This document shows, piece by piece, positions 20,252 through 28,619 of a DNA stretch of 64,000 bases. Origin of the DNA: Corallococcus sp. EGB (GTDB taxonomy: Bacteria > Myxococcota > Myxococcia > Myxococcales > Myxococcaceae); assembly GCF_019968905.1 (NCBI RefSeq), contig NZ_CP079946.1, forward strand, positions 5,456,001 through 5,520,000, read 5' to 3'. The number at the start of each line of letters is the position of its first letter. Within the stretch, counting starts at the first letter, position 1. The position numbers and the translations under genes were made by a program. The notes below the pieces were generated by a model. That model was given only the letters and a program-made list of their open reading frames with translations. It did no database searches and had not been told where the DNA came from.

Positions 20252-21652
20252 ATGAGATTGTCGCTCGCCGAAGGTGTGGCGCTGCGTTGCCCCGACGCGG
20301 AGGACGCACGCGTGGAGGGCCCTGGCCGCTCGCTGCGGTTGGGGCCGCTGGCGCCCGGCGTGCGCGCCGTCTTCGAGTCGCTGGCGGATGGAGGCATCCA
20401 CGAGTCGGAGGTGCCCGCCGCCGCGGGCCGGGACACGACGCTCGCGTGGTACTGGCTGGACCTGGCCGGCGACGGGGGCCTGCTGTCGTGGACGGTGGAG
20501 GAGCGGGGCAACCTGCTGTTGACGCTGACGCCCGCGTCCGCGTCCTTCCTGCGCCACCGCGCCACGTTCGACGCCGCCCAGCCGCTGCAGCTGTCCCGCT
20601 TCGCGCACACGCGCATGGCCGAGGGCCGCGCCGTGCTGGACTGCCCCACGGTGCACGCCACCGCCGCGCTGCATGACCGGCGCGTGGTGTCGCTGCTCTT
20701 CGACATGGCCCGGCCCACGCTGCTGGCGCGGCTCAACCAGTTCAACACCGGCATCGAGTCCTTCACCCTGCGCGAGCTGGTGCGCCTGTTGGCGGAGACG
20801 GGCATCCTGGTCCCCAACGGCCTGGACGTGCCGGCGTCGGAAGAGACGCAGACGGCGCTCAAGCAGTGGGAGCCGCACGACCTGCTCTTCCACCTGCGCT
20901 CACGCGGCTGGGGCCACCAGACGCGCGCGGGGGCCACCTACCGCTTCCGGGGCGAGCTGCCCAACCCTCCCGCCCTCAAGCCCTCCATCATCCAGGAGGC
21001 GGTGGAGCTGTACCGCCCGGACATGGAGGCGCTGCGCGCCGAAGACCGCTCCTTCACGGAGGTGCTGGAGGCACGCCGCAGCCTGCGGGGCCGTGGCGCC
21101 AGTCCGCTCACCCTGCGGCAATTGGGAGAGCTGCTCTACCGGGCCGCGCGCGTGCGCGACGTGCGGACCACCCAGGACGGTGAAATCACGGACCGGCCCT
21201 ACCCGGGCGCGGGCGCGGTGTACGCGCTGGAGCTGTACCCGCTGGTGGGCGAGTGCCAGGGCCTGGCCCCCGGCGCCTACCACTACGACCCGCTGGGCCA
21301 CCGGCTGGAGAAGCTGAGCGGCCCCACGCCGGAGTTCCACGCGCTGATGGATGAAGCCCGCGCGCCGGCGGAGCCCTTCGAGCGGCCGGAGGTGCTGATG
21401 GTGGTGGCCGCGCGCGTGCCCCGGCTCGCGTGGAAGTACGAGACGCTGGCGTACTCGCTGGTGCTGCAGGACACGGGAGCGCTGGTGCAGACGCTCTACC
21501 TGGTGTCCACCGCGCTGGGCCTGCGGCCCTACGCGCTGGGCCGGAGCGATCCGGACTTCTTCCAGCGCGTGGCGGGCGTGGACGGCTTCGGTGAGGCCTC
21601 CGTGGGCGCCTTCGCGGTGTCGGGGGGAGACGCTCCCGCCCGGGATCGCTGA
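20252..21652 (+). CDS. SagB-type FMN azoline dehydrogenase
   Basis: 466 residues from the ATG at 20252, 10 nt after the previous stop; an earlier in-frame start exists at 20228 inside the upstream gene. The C-terminal half is a nitroreductase-fold domain with SLRGRGASPLTLRQLGELLY, RPYPGAGAVYALELY and AWKYETLAYSLVLQDTGALVQ. The Lys-Tyr pair in that last stretch is the catalytic pair described for SagB/BcerB. It would oxidise thiazolines/oxazolines to aromatic azoles. The N-terminal ~220 residues are a family-typical helical region. It is the last gene of the biosynthetic operon and its stop is 30 nt from the convergent precursor gene. Confidence 0.92.
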   Translation: MRLSLAEGVALRCPDAEDARVEGPGRSLRLGPLAPGVRAVFESLADGGIHESEVPAAAGRDTTLAWYWLDLAGDGGLLSWTVEERGNLLLTLTPASASFLRHRATFDAAQPLQLSRFAHTRMAEGRAVLDCPTVHATAALHDRRVVSLLFDMARPTLLARLNQFNTGIESFTLRELVRLLAETGILVPNGLDVPASEETQTALKQWEPHDLLFHLRSRGWGHQTRAGATYRFRGELPNPPALKPSIIQEAVELYRPDMEALRAEDRSFTEVLEARRSLRGRGASPLTLRQLGELLYRAARVRDVRTTQDGEITDRPYPGAGAVYALELYPLVGECQGLAPGAYHYDPLGHRLEKLSGPTPEFHALMDEARAPAEPFERPEVLMVVAARVPRLAWKYETLAYSLVLQDTGALVQTLYLVSTALGLRPYALGRSDPDFFQRVAGVDGFGEASVGAFAVSGGDAPARDR

Positions 21653-21661
21653 GGCGCCCCC

Positions 21662-21680
21662 CCGGCGCCGCTCACGCCGG
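21662..21680. terminator. Short GC hairpin between sagB-like gene and precursor gene
   Basis: A 6-bp stem (ccggcg at 21662-21667 with cgccgg at 21675-21680) and a 7-nt loop lie between the two convergent stops. Weak, no T-run, but it is the only candidate in the 30-nt gap. Confidence 0.35.
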
Positions 21681-21682
21681 CT

Positions 21683-22096
21683 TCAGCAGCAGGGGCTGCC
21701 GCAGCAGTGCGAGCGGCCGTAGGTGTCGGTGAGGCTGGAGAGCGCCACGGCGTGGTCCGCCACGTCCGCCGGCTTCTTGGGCAGGTGCAGCTCCACCTCC
21801 GCGCTGTTCACCTTCCAGGTGCCGTCCGCCGCGGCGTCCTTCTCCGTGGTGGGGACGACCTTCAGGTGGATGCTGGCCGGCAGGTCGAAGTCGAAGCGCT
21901 TCTTGAGGGCCTCGCGCGGGTTCTTCTGCAGCGCCGCCTCGAACTCGGGCTCCTTCCACGCGAGCGCGACGGCGCGCATCCACACGGCCTGCCAGTCATT
22001 CACCGAGGCCTGGCCCCCCGTGCTCCGCGTGGGCTTGCGCGCCACCGGACGGGCCCGAGCGGGCGCGGCCTTCGACTCCGGCTTCTTCTTGCTCAT
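21683..22096 (-). CDS. TOMM precursor peptide, nitrile-hydratase-like leader, CCGSPCC core
   Basis: 137 residues. The first ~30 are Lys/Arg/Ala-rich (MSKKKPESK...). Residues about 32-110 resemble the nitrile hydratase alpha-type leader (NHLP): AVALAWKEPEFEAALQKNP, REALKKRFDFDLPASIHLKVV and a beta-rich end. The C-terminal ~18 residues (SSLTDTYGRSHCCGSPCC) form a core with four Cys, plus Ser/Thr, and look like the BMA_0021/BMA_0022 TOMM precursor type. A YcaO-SagB pair faces it across 30 nt. Its ATG lies 1 nt after the stop of the kinase gene, so it is translationally coupled to that gene. No leader cleavage motif such as Gly-Gly is evident; 'HAVALSSL' may mark the boundary. Confidence 0.88.
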   Translation of the reverse strand: MSKKKPESKAAPARARPVARKPTRSTGGQASVNDWQAVWMRAVALAWKEPEFEAALQKNPREALKKRFDFDLPASIHLKVVPTTEKDAAADGTWKVNSAEVELHLPKKPADVADHAVALSSLTDTYGRSHCCGSPCC

Positions 22097-22097
22097 G

Positions 22098-25000
22098 TCA
22101 GCAGTCTCCTCCCAGCGCTCCCAACAACGCGCGGGCCTCTGAGATGGGCGGGGTTCCCCATCCTTCGGAGAAGGTACTGTAGACCGTTTGCAGCCGCTGC
22201 CGGGCTTCTTCCTGCCGCCCCGAGGCCTGGAGCAGCCGTGCCAATGCCGTCACGGCCTGCAGCTCCCGCATCCGAGCCCCTTGTGCGTGCGCCACGTCCG
22301 CGGCCTGCCGGAAGCACGACTCCGCGGACAGTGCAGTGTTTCCATCCCGCTGGAGCAGCACCTGTCCCTTGACGCGCAGCAGCTTGGACTCGTGGTACGC
22401 CTCGCCCAGGGCCTGCGCGCGCTGGAGGCCGCGCTCCACGGTGGCGAGCGCCGCCTCCAGGTGGCCCAGCTCCAGCTCCAGCTCCGCGAGCATGCCGTAG
22501 TAGGCCGGCTGGTCCATCTCCGTGCCGAACGCCTCGCGCATCGCCACGCCGCGCCGCATGGCCTCCAGGTCCTTCGCCGCCCAGCCGCGCAGGATGCCCA
22601 CGTAGGCGGACTGCTCCAGCAGGCCGTAGCGGTGCGACAGCTCCGAGTGCTGCGCGACGAGGTTGAGCGCCTCCGTCCGGTCGCCGTGCTCCTGCGCCAT
22701 CAGCAGCAGGTAGATGAACGACAGGCCCACGCTGGTGCCGTGCTTCAACTCGCGGCCCCACGCCACCGCGGCCTCGCCGTGCGCCTTCGCCTGGTCCGGG
22801 AAGCCCAACAGCCACAGCCCCCGGCACAGCACGGACTCGCCGCCCACGCGCGTGTCCTGGCCGTAGAGGATGTGGTGCATCCGGTGCGCGACCGGGTCGA
22901 ACAGCGACAGGCACCGGTCCGCCTTCGCCTTCGCCTCGCCCAGGCGGCCTTCCAGCAGCTCGATGTTGGAGAGGATGGTGAGCGCCACCGCCTCCTGCCC
23001 CGCGTCGCCATTGTGCTGCGCCAGTGCCACCAGCCGGTCCAGCAGCCCGCGCACCCGGCGCTGATCTCCCCCCAGGTGGTAGAAGATGGAGAGGACCCAC
23101 AGCGTCGGGGCCGCGTAGGGGCTCTCCCCCACGGTGAAGAGCAGCTCCAGCGAGCGCTCGGCCACGGTGCGCAGGTCCTGTGAGCGCCAGCCCTGCGAGG
23201 ACATCAGCGCCGGCGCGAGCACGCCGTTGAGGCCCAGCTCCTGCTGCGCGCGCTCCACCGGGTCTTCGATGGCGTCCAGCCACGACAGGCCCAGCCGGGC
23301 GAAGAGGATGGCCTCCAGGTACGCGGAGCGCACCAGCGCGGCGAACGCGGCCTTCTGCGCGTAGACGATGGCCTTGCGCTTCAGGTTCGCGGCGGACAGG
23401 TGATGCGCGAGCAGGTCCGGGCGCGACTCCGCCTGCTCCGGGAAGTGCGCCTCCAGCGCCTCCGCCGTCTTCGCGTGCACCTGCTGCCGGTACCGCTTGA
23501 GCATGGAGTCGTAGGCCGCGTCGCGCACCAGCGCGTGCTTGAAGAGGTAGACGGGCCCCTTCGGCCGGCGCTTGCGGTGCAGGAGCCCCGAGGCCACCAG
23601 CCGCTCCAGGTCCGCGTCCAGCGCCTCGGGCGTCAGCGGGCTCACGTGGCGCAAGAGCTCATGGGTCAGCTCGCGGCCCAGCACGGAGGCCACCTGCGCG
23701 GTCTCCTTGGCGCGGCCCAGCCGGTCCAGGCGGGCGACGAGCAGGTCGCGCAGCGTGCCGGGCACCGCGGGGCCCGCCTTGCCCGCTTCCAGCGCGAAGC
23801 GGCCCTCGCGCTCCACCAGCGCGCCGGACTCGCGCAGCGTGCGCACCAGCTCCTCCACGAACAGCGGGATGCCGTCCGTGCGGGTGACGATCTCCTCCAC
23901 CGCCTCCGGCGACAGCGGACCGCCCACGGCGGAGGTGGCCAGCCGCTCCACCTCCGAGCGCCCCAGGGTGCCCAGCTGCACCTGCGTCACGGACGACGCG
24001 GCCCATGGCGGCTCGAACTCCGGCCGGGCGCTGAACACGGAGAGCAGGCGCGACGAGGACACCTCCTCCACCAGCGCCTTGAGCAGCTCCAGCGTGGACG
24101 GGTCCGCCCAGTGCAGGTCCTCCAGCGACAGCACCACGGGCTGGCGCTCGGCCATCGCGGCGAGGAGCGCGAGCAGCGCGTCGCGCGTGAGCTCCCGGTG
24201 CTTCAGGGGCGACACGTCCAGCGGTGCCCAGCGCTCCGGCGGCAGCGGCAGGGACAGGAGCGGCGCGAACAGGGGCACCGTCTCCGGCAGCTCGAAGCTG
24301 TAGCCGGACAGCAGCGCCTCCAGGCCCGTGAGCCGGGCCTCCGGCGACAGGTCGCGGTTCGGGTCCAGCATCCGTGAGAGCAGCTCCACCACGGGGGCGT
24401 ACGCCTGGCCGGAGCCGTCCGCCGTGCAGCGGGCCTCCAGCCACGTGTGGGGCTCCGCGCCCAGCCGGTCACCCAGCTCGCGCATCAGGCGCGACTTGCC
24501 GATGCCCGGCTCGCCGGAGAGCAGCACCGCCTGCCCCTGCCCCGAGCGCACCTGCTCCCAGCGCGACAGCACCAGGTCCAGCTCTCGCGAGCGGCCCACC
24601 AGCGCCAGCGTGTCGTCGGTGCCGCTCCACGTCGCGTCCGCGCCCTGGAGCGCGAACGTCTCCAGCCCCGGGGGCAACAGCTCGCTGGGCGCCGCGGGCA
24701 CGCTCTCCAGCGGGAAGTGCTTGCGCACCAGCTGCTGCGTGTCGCCGGTGAGGAGGATGACGCCCGGCGGCGCGGAGGTGGACAGCCGGAACGCCAGCTT
24801 CGGCGTGGTGCCGACGACGAAGCCCAGGCCGGAGAGCGTGGGGTCCCGCTGCTCTCGCGACACCACCAGGCCCGTGTGCAGGCCCACGCGGATCTCCACC
24901 CGCGTGCCGCGCTCGGCCTCGATGGCCCGGCCGCGCCGCTTCACCTCGGCGACCATGTCCAGCGCCGCCTGGGCCGCGCGCCGCGCGTCGTCCTCGCGCG

Positions 25001-26201
25001 CCGCCGGATAGCCGAAGTAGAAGAGGACGATGTCGCCCAGCGCGCTGGCGATGTGGCCGTTGTGGCGCCGGGCGATCTCGATGCAGACCTCCTGCTGGGC
25101 GCCCAGCACGTGGTCCAGCTCCTCGATGTCCACCGGCCCCGGCGTCGTCTGCGTGGCGGACAGCGTGCAGCAGACCACCGTGAGCTGGCGGCGCTCGCCC
25201 TCCGCCCACCGGCGCGACCGCGTGGACAGCGCGTTGGGCGTGCGGCTGGACAGCTCCACCGTCGCCGTCTCCGCGTTGGGGGCCGCGGGCTGGATGCGCA
25301 CCGGAGCCTGCCGGCGCGGCAGGTTGGACACGTCCACCGCCTCCAGCTGGCGCAGCAGCACCTCCGCGGCCACGGTGCGCTGGGACGGGTCCTTCGCGGT
25401 GACGCGCTGGAGCAGCTTGCCCAGCGGGTGCGCGGCGATGACCGGCGGAATGGGCACCGGCTCCGTGGACAGCTGCTGGAAGATGACCTCCGCCACCGTG
25501 GCGGCCTCGTAGACGCGCCGGCCGGTGAGGCACTCCAGGAACACCAGGCCCCACGCGTACAGGTCCGAGCGCGGCGTGGGCGCCTGCCCGCGAAGCTGCT
25601 CCGGCGCCGCGTACGACGGCGTGCCCAGCGACTCGTTGGTGGACGTGATGCGCGGCTGTCCCTCCTCGCGCGCGATCTCATCCGTCACCGACCCGATGCC
25701 GAAGTCCAGCACCAGCGCGTTGCGCCGGGCGCCCGTGGGCACGACCATGATGTTCGCGGGCTTCAGGTCGCGGTGCACCACGTTCTGCGCGTGCGCGCAC
25801 GCCAGCGCGTCCAGCAGCTGGAGCATCAGGTGGCGCGCCTCCACCGGATCCAGCGCGCCCTCCTCCGCGAGCACCTGCGCCAGGTTCTTGCCCGGCACGA
25901 ACTCGAAGATGGAGTAGACGGCGCCGCCCTGCGCCCGGCCCGAATCGATGAGCCGCACGATGTTCGGGTGGTGCATCTGCGCGCACAGCTTCATCTCGCG
26001 CTCGAAGCGCGCGCTGCGGCGCTCCACGGACTCCGGCGTCGCGCCGTCCGTCAGACGCAGGAGCTTCACCGCCACGTTCTGGCCGGTGGTCACCTGGCGG
26101 GCCTTGTAGACGCGGCCGAAGCCGCCTTCGCCCAGCTCCGACAGCAGCTCATACCGGCCCTGGAAGGCTTCCAGCAGCTGGGGATCCATGAGGTTCTTCA
26201 T
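22098..26201 (-). CDS. TOMM-system kinase/cyclase fusion: Ser/Thr kinase, degenerate cyclase, AAA-ATPase, TPR
   Basis: 1367 residues. Kinase domain at about 15-280 with GEGGFGRVYKAR, AVKLL, HRDLKPANIM and DFGIG intact. A class III cyclase-like domain follows (about 335-515; RRQLTVVCCTL, GDIVLFYFGYP, RVGLHTGLVV). The usual metal-binding Asp after 'vvF/C' is Thr here and the catalytic Asn of the 'GetpNlAaRL' motif is Lys (VVGTTPKLAFRL), so it is likely inactive. Then an ATPase domain (GRSRELD, GEPGIGKSRL) and a long TPR region to the end. Family size (~1350) and the association with BMA_0021-type TOMM precursors are known. ATG overlaps the stop of the FHA kinase gene; the precursor starts 1 nt after its stop. 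Confidence 0.92.
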   Translation of the reverse strand: MKNLMDPQLLEAFQGRYELLSELGEGGFGRVYKARQVTTGQNVAVKLLRLTDGATPESVERRSARFEREMKLCAQMHHPNIVRLIDSGRAQGGAVYSIFEFVPGKNLAQVLAEEGALDPVEARHLMLQLLDALACAHAQNVVHRDLKPANIMVVPTGARRNALVLDFGIGSVTDEIAREEGQPRITSTNESLGTPSYAAPEQLRGQAPTPRSDLYAWGLVFLECLTGRRVYEAATVAEVIFQQLSTEPVPIPPVIAAHPLGKLLQRVTAKDPSQRTVAAEVLLRQLEAVDVSNLPRRQAPVRIQPAAPNAETATVELSSRTPNALSTRSRRWAEGERRQLTVVCCTLSATQTTPGPVDIEELDHVLGAQQEVCIEIARRHNGHIASALGDIVLFYFGYPAAREDDARRAAQAALDMVAEVKRRGRAIEAERGTRVEIRVGLHTGLVVSREQRDPTLSGLGFVVGTTPKLAFRLSTSAPPGVILLTGDTQQLVRKHFPLESVPAAPSELLPPGLETFALQGADATWSGTDDTLALVGRSRELDLVLSRWEQVRSGQGQAVLLSGEPGIGKSRLMRELGDRLGAEPHTWLEARCTADGSGQAYAPVVELLSRMLDPNRDLSPEARLTGLEALLSGYSFELPETVPLFAPLLSLPLPPERWAPLDVSPLKHRELTRDALLALLAAMAERQPVVLSLEDLHWADPSTLELLKALVEEVSSSRLLSVFSARPEFEPPWAASSVTQVQLGTLGRSEVERLATSAVGGPLSPEAVEEIVTRTDGIPLFVEELVRTLRESGALVEREGRFALEAGKAGPAVPGTLRDLLVARLDRLGRAKETAQVASVLGRELTHELLRHVSPLTPEALDADLERLVASGLLHRKRRPKGPVYLFKHALVRDAAYDSMLKRYRQQVHAKTAEALEAHFPEQAESRPDLLAHHLSAANLKRKAIVYAQKAAFAALVRSAYLEAILFARLGLSWLDAIEDPVERAQQELGLNGVLAPALMSSQGWRSQDLRTVAERSLELLFTVGESPYAAPTLWVLSIFYHLGGDQRRVRGLLDRLVALAQHNGDAGQEAVALTILSNIELLEGRLGEAKAKADRCLSLFDPVAHRMHHILYGQDTRVGGESVLCRGLWLLGFPDQAKAHGEAAVAWGRELKHGTSVGLSFIYLLLMAQEHGDRTEALNLVAQHSELSHRYGLLEQSAYVGILRGWAAKDLEAMRRGVAMREAFGTEMDQPAYYGMLAELELELGHLEAALATVERGLQRAQALGEAYHESKLLRVKGQVLLQRDGNTALSAESCFRQAADVAHAQGARMRELQAVTALARLLQASGRQEEARQRLQTVYSTFSEGWGTPPISEARALLGALGGDC

Positions 26202-27982
26202 CGCGCTCCCGAGCCTCGCTCCATTGATGACCGTCCCCCCCGCCTGGGCAGGGTGATGACGAACTCCGTGAACTCACCCGGCACCGTCTCCATGCGGAAC
26301 GTGCCCTGGTGGCCCTGCACGATGATGTCATGACTGAGCGACAGCCCCAGCCCCGTCCCCTGCCCCGGCGGCTTCGTCGTGAAGAAGGGGTCGAAGATTC
26401 TTCTCGCACTCTCCGAGGGGATGCCCGGCCCGTTGTCGCGCAGCCGGACCTCCACCTGCTCAGGACGCGCGAGGGTGCGAACCTTGAGGACCGGCGCGTA
26501 CGCCGCGCCCTGCGCCTGGCGCTTCTGACGCATGGCGTAGAGCGCGTTGTCCACGACGTTGATGATGACGCGGCCCACGTCCGCGCGGCTGAGCTCCAGC
26601 GGCCCCACGGCCGGGTCGTACTCGGCCTCCAGGCGGACGGTCAGGGCCTCGCCGCGCATGCCGCCCAGCCCCAGGGCCACGCTCTCCGCCACCAGGGCGT
26701 TCAGGTCCACCGGCTCGCGCGGGCCGGGGGCGCGGCGCGCGTGCTGGAGCATGCCCTGGATGACCGCGTCCGCGCGGCGGCCGTGCTCGTGGATCTTCTG
26801 GACGTTGGTGCGCAGGCACACGAGCGCCTCGTCCACGTCGCGCACGCTGTCCGGCGTCAGCCGCTCCCGCTGCGGCTCCAGCACGCCGGCCAGGTCCTCC
26901 GTGAGGCCCACGGAGAGCCCGGCGAAGTTGCTGATGAAGTTGAGCGGGTTGCGCAGCTCGTGCGCCATGCCGCCCACCAGCGCCGCGAGCGAGGCCAGCT
27001 TCGCGTCCATGATGAGCTGCATGCGCTGCACCGTCTCCTGCTCGATGCGGCGGTAGAGCCGCGCGTTCTCCAGCGCGAGCGCCGCCTGTCCCGCGAACGC
27101 GACGAGGAAGTCCAGGTCGTCCTCGGAGAAGCTCTTGGGCGTGGAGACGTTGTCCACGTACAGCACGCCCAGCACCTCGTCGCGCGGCTTGAGCGGCACG
27201 CACATGGAGGCGCGGATGGAGCTGAAGATGACGGACTCCGCGGCGCCCAGGCGCGGATCATTCACCGCGTCGGAGAAGAGCGCCGCCACGCTCCGGCGCA
27301 GCACGAAGTCCACGATGTTCTGGCTGTAGATGGGCCCGCGCACGGCCGCGCCCTCCGCCGTCTTGGTCACGCGCGGCTCCAGCCTCCCGGTGGCCTCGTC
27401 CATCAGCAGGATGACGCCCCGGTCCACGCGGAGGATCTGGAACGCCAGGTCCAGCACCTTGCCGGGCAGCGCCTCCAGGTCGTCCGTGACGGAGAGCAGC
27501 TTCGCCACCTCCTGGAGGATGCGCATCCGCTCGCGCGAGCGCGTGGCCGCGCTGGCGGCCTCCACCGGGGGCGGCTCCTGCCCGGACACCGCCTGCACCA
27601 GCGTCTTCAGCGGCACGCGGGTGAGCGCGCGCGTGAGCTGCGGGCGGGGCTCGTGGGCCGCCGCGCCGGGCGGGCCCGAGGGCGCGACCGGGGGCGGCTC
27701 GTGGGTGAGCAGGAAGACGAGCTCGCCCAGGGTCAGCGTGTCGCCGGGGCGCAGCTCCTTGCGGCGGATCTGCACGCCGTTGACGAAGGTGCCGTTCTTG
27801 CTCTGGAGGTCGGTGACGAAGAAGCGCCCGTCGGAGGACTCGATGCGGGCGTGCTGCCGCGACAGGCTGCGGTGGGGGATGCAGATGCCCTGGTCGTCCG
27901 CGCGGCCAATGGTGATGGGCGCGTCCCCCAGCGGGTAGGACAGCTCATCCGGCTGCCCTGGATTGTAGACGAGCATCGGCAC
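26198..27982 (-). CDS. FHA-GAF sensor histidine kinase, first gene of precursor operon
   Basis: 594 residues. FHA domain at about 1-95 (ITIGRADDQ, LSRQHARI, SKNGTFVNG), GAF domain at about 150-315, a phosphoacceptor His in GGMAHELRNPLNFISN (near residue 345), and a HATPase with NVVDNALYAM, DNGPGIP and GTGLGLSL. The start is GTG 27982 (ggaggg ribosome site 10 nt upstream) or ATG 27976. The FHA domain binds phosphothreonine, so the kinase product of the downstream gene may recruit or be read by this protein. The stop overlaps the next ATG by 4 nt. No response regulator is adjacent. It likely controls the TOMM locus or links it to kinase signalling. Confidence 0.9.
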   Translation of the reverse strand: MPMLVYNPGQPDELSYPLGDAPITIGRADDQGICIPHRSLSRQHARIESSDGRFFVTDLQSKNGTFVNGVQIRRKELRPGDTLTLGELVFLLTHEPPPVAPSGPPGAAAHEPRPQLTRALTRVPLKTLVQAVSGQEPPPVEAASAATRSRERMRILQEVAKLLSVTDDLEALPGKVLDLAFQILRVDRGVILLMDEATGRLEPRVTKTAEGAAVRGPIYSQNIVDFVLRRSVAALFSDAVNDPRLGAAESVIFSSIRASMCVPLKPRDEVLGVLYVDNVSTPKSFSEDDLDFLVAFAGQAALALENARLYRRIEQETVQRMQLIMDAKLASLAALVGGMAHELRNPLNFISNFAGLSVGLTEDLAGVLEPQRERLTPDSVRDVDEALVCLRTNVQKIHEHGRRADAVIQGMLQHARRAPGPREPVDLNALVAESVALGLGGMRGEALTVRLEAEYDPAVGPLELSRADVGRVIINVVDNALYAMRQKRQAQGAAYAPVLKVRTLARPEQVEVRLRDNGPGIPSESARRIFDPFFTTKPPGQGTGLGLSLSHDIIVQGHQGTFRMETVPGEFTEFVITLPRRGGRSSMERGSGAR

Positions 27983-28018
27983 GGCCTTCGGACCCCCTCC
28001 GGGTCGCGAGCCTAACCG

Positions 28019-28049
28019 AAAAGCGGCGGCCGGAACCGGCCCGGCCGCC
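28019..28049 (-). terminator. Rho-independent terminator of cysDNC operon
   Basis: On the minus strand, a perfect 9-bp stem (ggcggccgg at 28025-28033 pairing with 28041-28049) begins right after the cysC stop and is followed by TTTT (28019-28022). Confidence 0.7.
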
Positions 28050-28616
28050 TCAGGCGGCGCTGGCGGCGCTGGCCAGCAGCCCCCGGTCCCGCAGCGTGTC
28101 GAGGATGCGCTCCAGCCCCGCCTCCACCGTCTCCGCGTCGGAGCGGACGGTGATTTCGGGGGACTCGGGCGGCTCGTAAGGGTCCGACACGCCGGTGAAG
28201 TGGGGAATCTCCCCGGCCAGGGCCTTCTTGTAGAGCCCCTTCACGTCGCGGGCGATGAGCGCGTCCAGGCTGGCCTGGACGTAGCACTCCAGGAACGGGA
28301 TGCCGGCCTGGGTGGCCAGGGCGCGCACCTCGTCCCGGGAGCTCTTGTACGGGGAGATGGCGGCGGTGATGACGCCCACCTCGTGCTTCGCGAGCACCCG
28401 CGCCACGTAGCCGATGCGCCGGACGTTCTCCTCGCGGTCCTCGCGGCTGAAGCCCAGACCGCGGGAGAGGTACGTGCGCACCTCGTCCCCGTCGAGCAGC
28501 TCCACGCGCTGCACGGGCGAGAGCTGCCGCGCCACCGCGGCGGACAGCGTGCTCTTGCCCGCGCCGGACATGCCGGTGAACCAGAGGATGAAGCCCGGAC
28601 GCTGTTGCATGGCCAC
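28050..28616 (-). CDS. cysC: Adenylylsulfate kinase CysC
   Basis: 188 residues. P-loop TGMSGAGKST, then ELLDGDEVRTYLSRGLGFS and a DPYEPP motif typical of APS kinases. Converts adenylyl sulfate and ATP to 3'-phosphoadenylyl sulfate, in the cytoplasm. The gene begins 3 nt after the cysN stop, so it is the third gene of a cysD-cysN-cysC operon. The product serves sulfate assimilation or sulfate transfer. No sulfotransferase or cysH is in the window, so a sulfation role cannot be excluded. The C-terminal tail is Ala-rich and of no obvious function. Confidence 0.95.
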   Translation of the reverse strand: MAMQQRPGFILWFTGMSGAGKSTLSAAVARQLSPVQRVELLDGDEVRTYLSRGLGFSREDREENVRRIGYVARVLAKHEVGVITAAISPYKSSRDEVRALATQAGIPFLECYVQASLDALIARDVKGLYKKALAGEIPHFTGVSDPYEPPESPEITVRSDAETVEAGLERILDTLRDRGLLASAASAA

Positions 28617-28619
28617 TCC

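Noticed and set aside
22098..26201. An LAL/MalT-like transcription regulator because of ATPase plus TPR regions.
   Set aside because: No helix-turn-helix at the C terminus, and an N-terminal protein kinase domain is present; TOMM-type fusion fits better.
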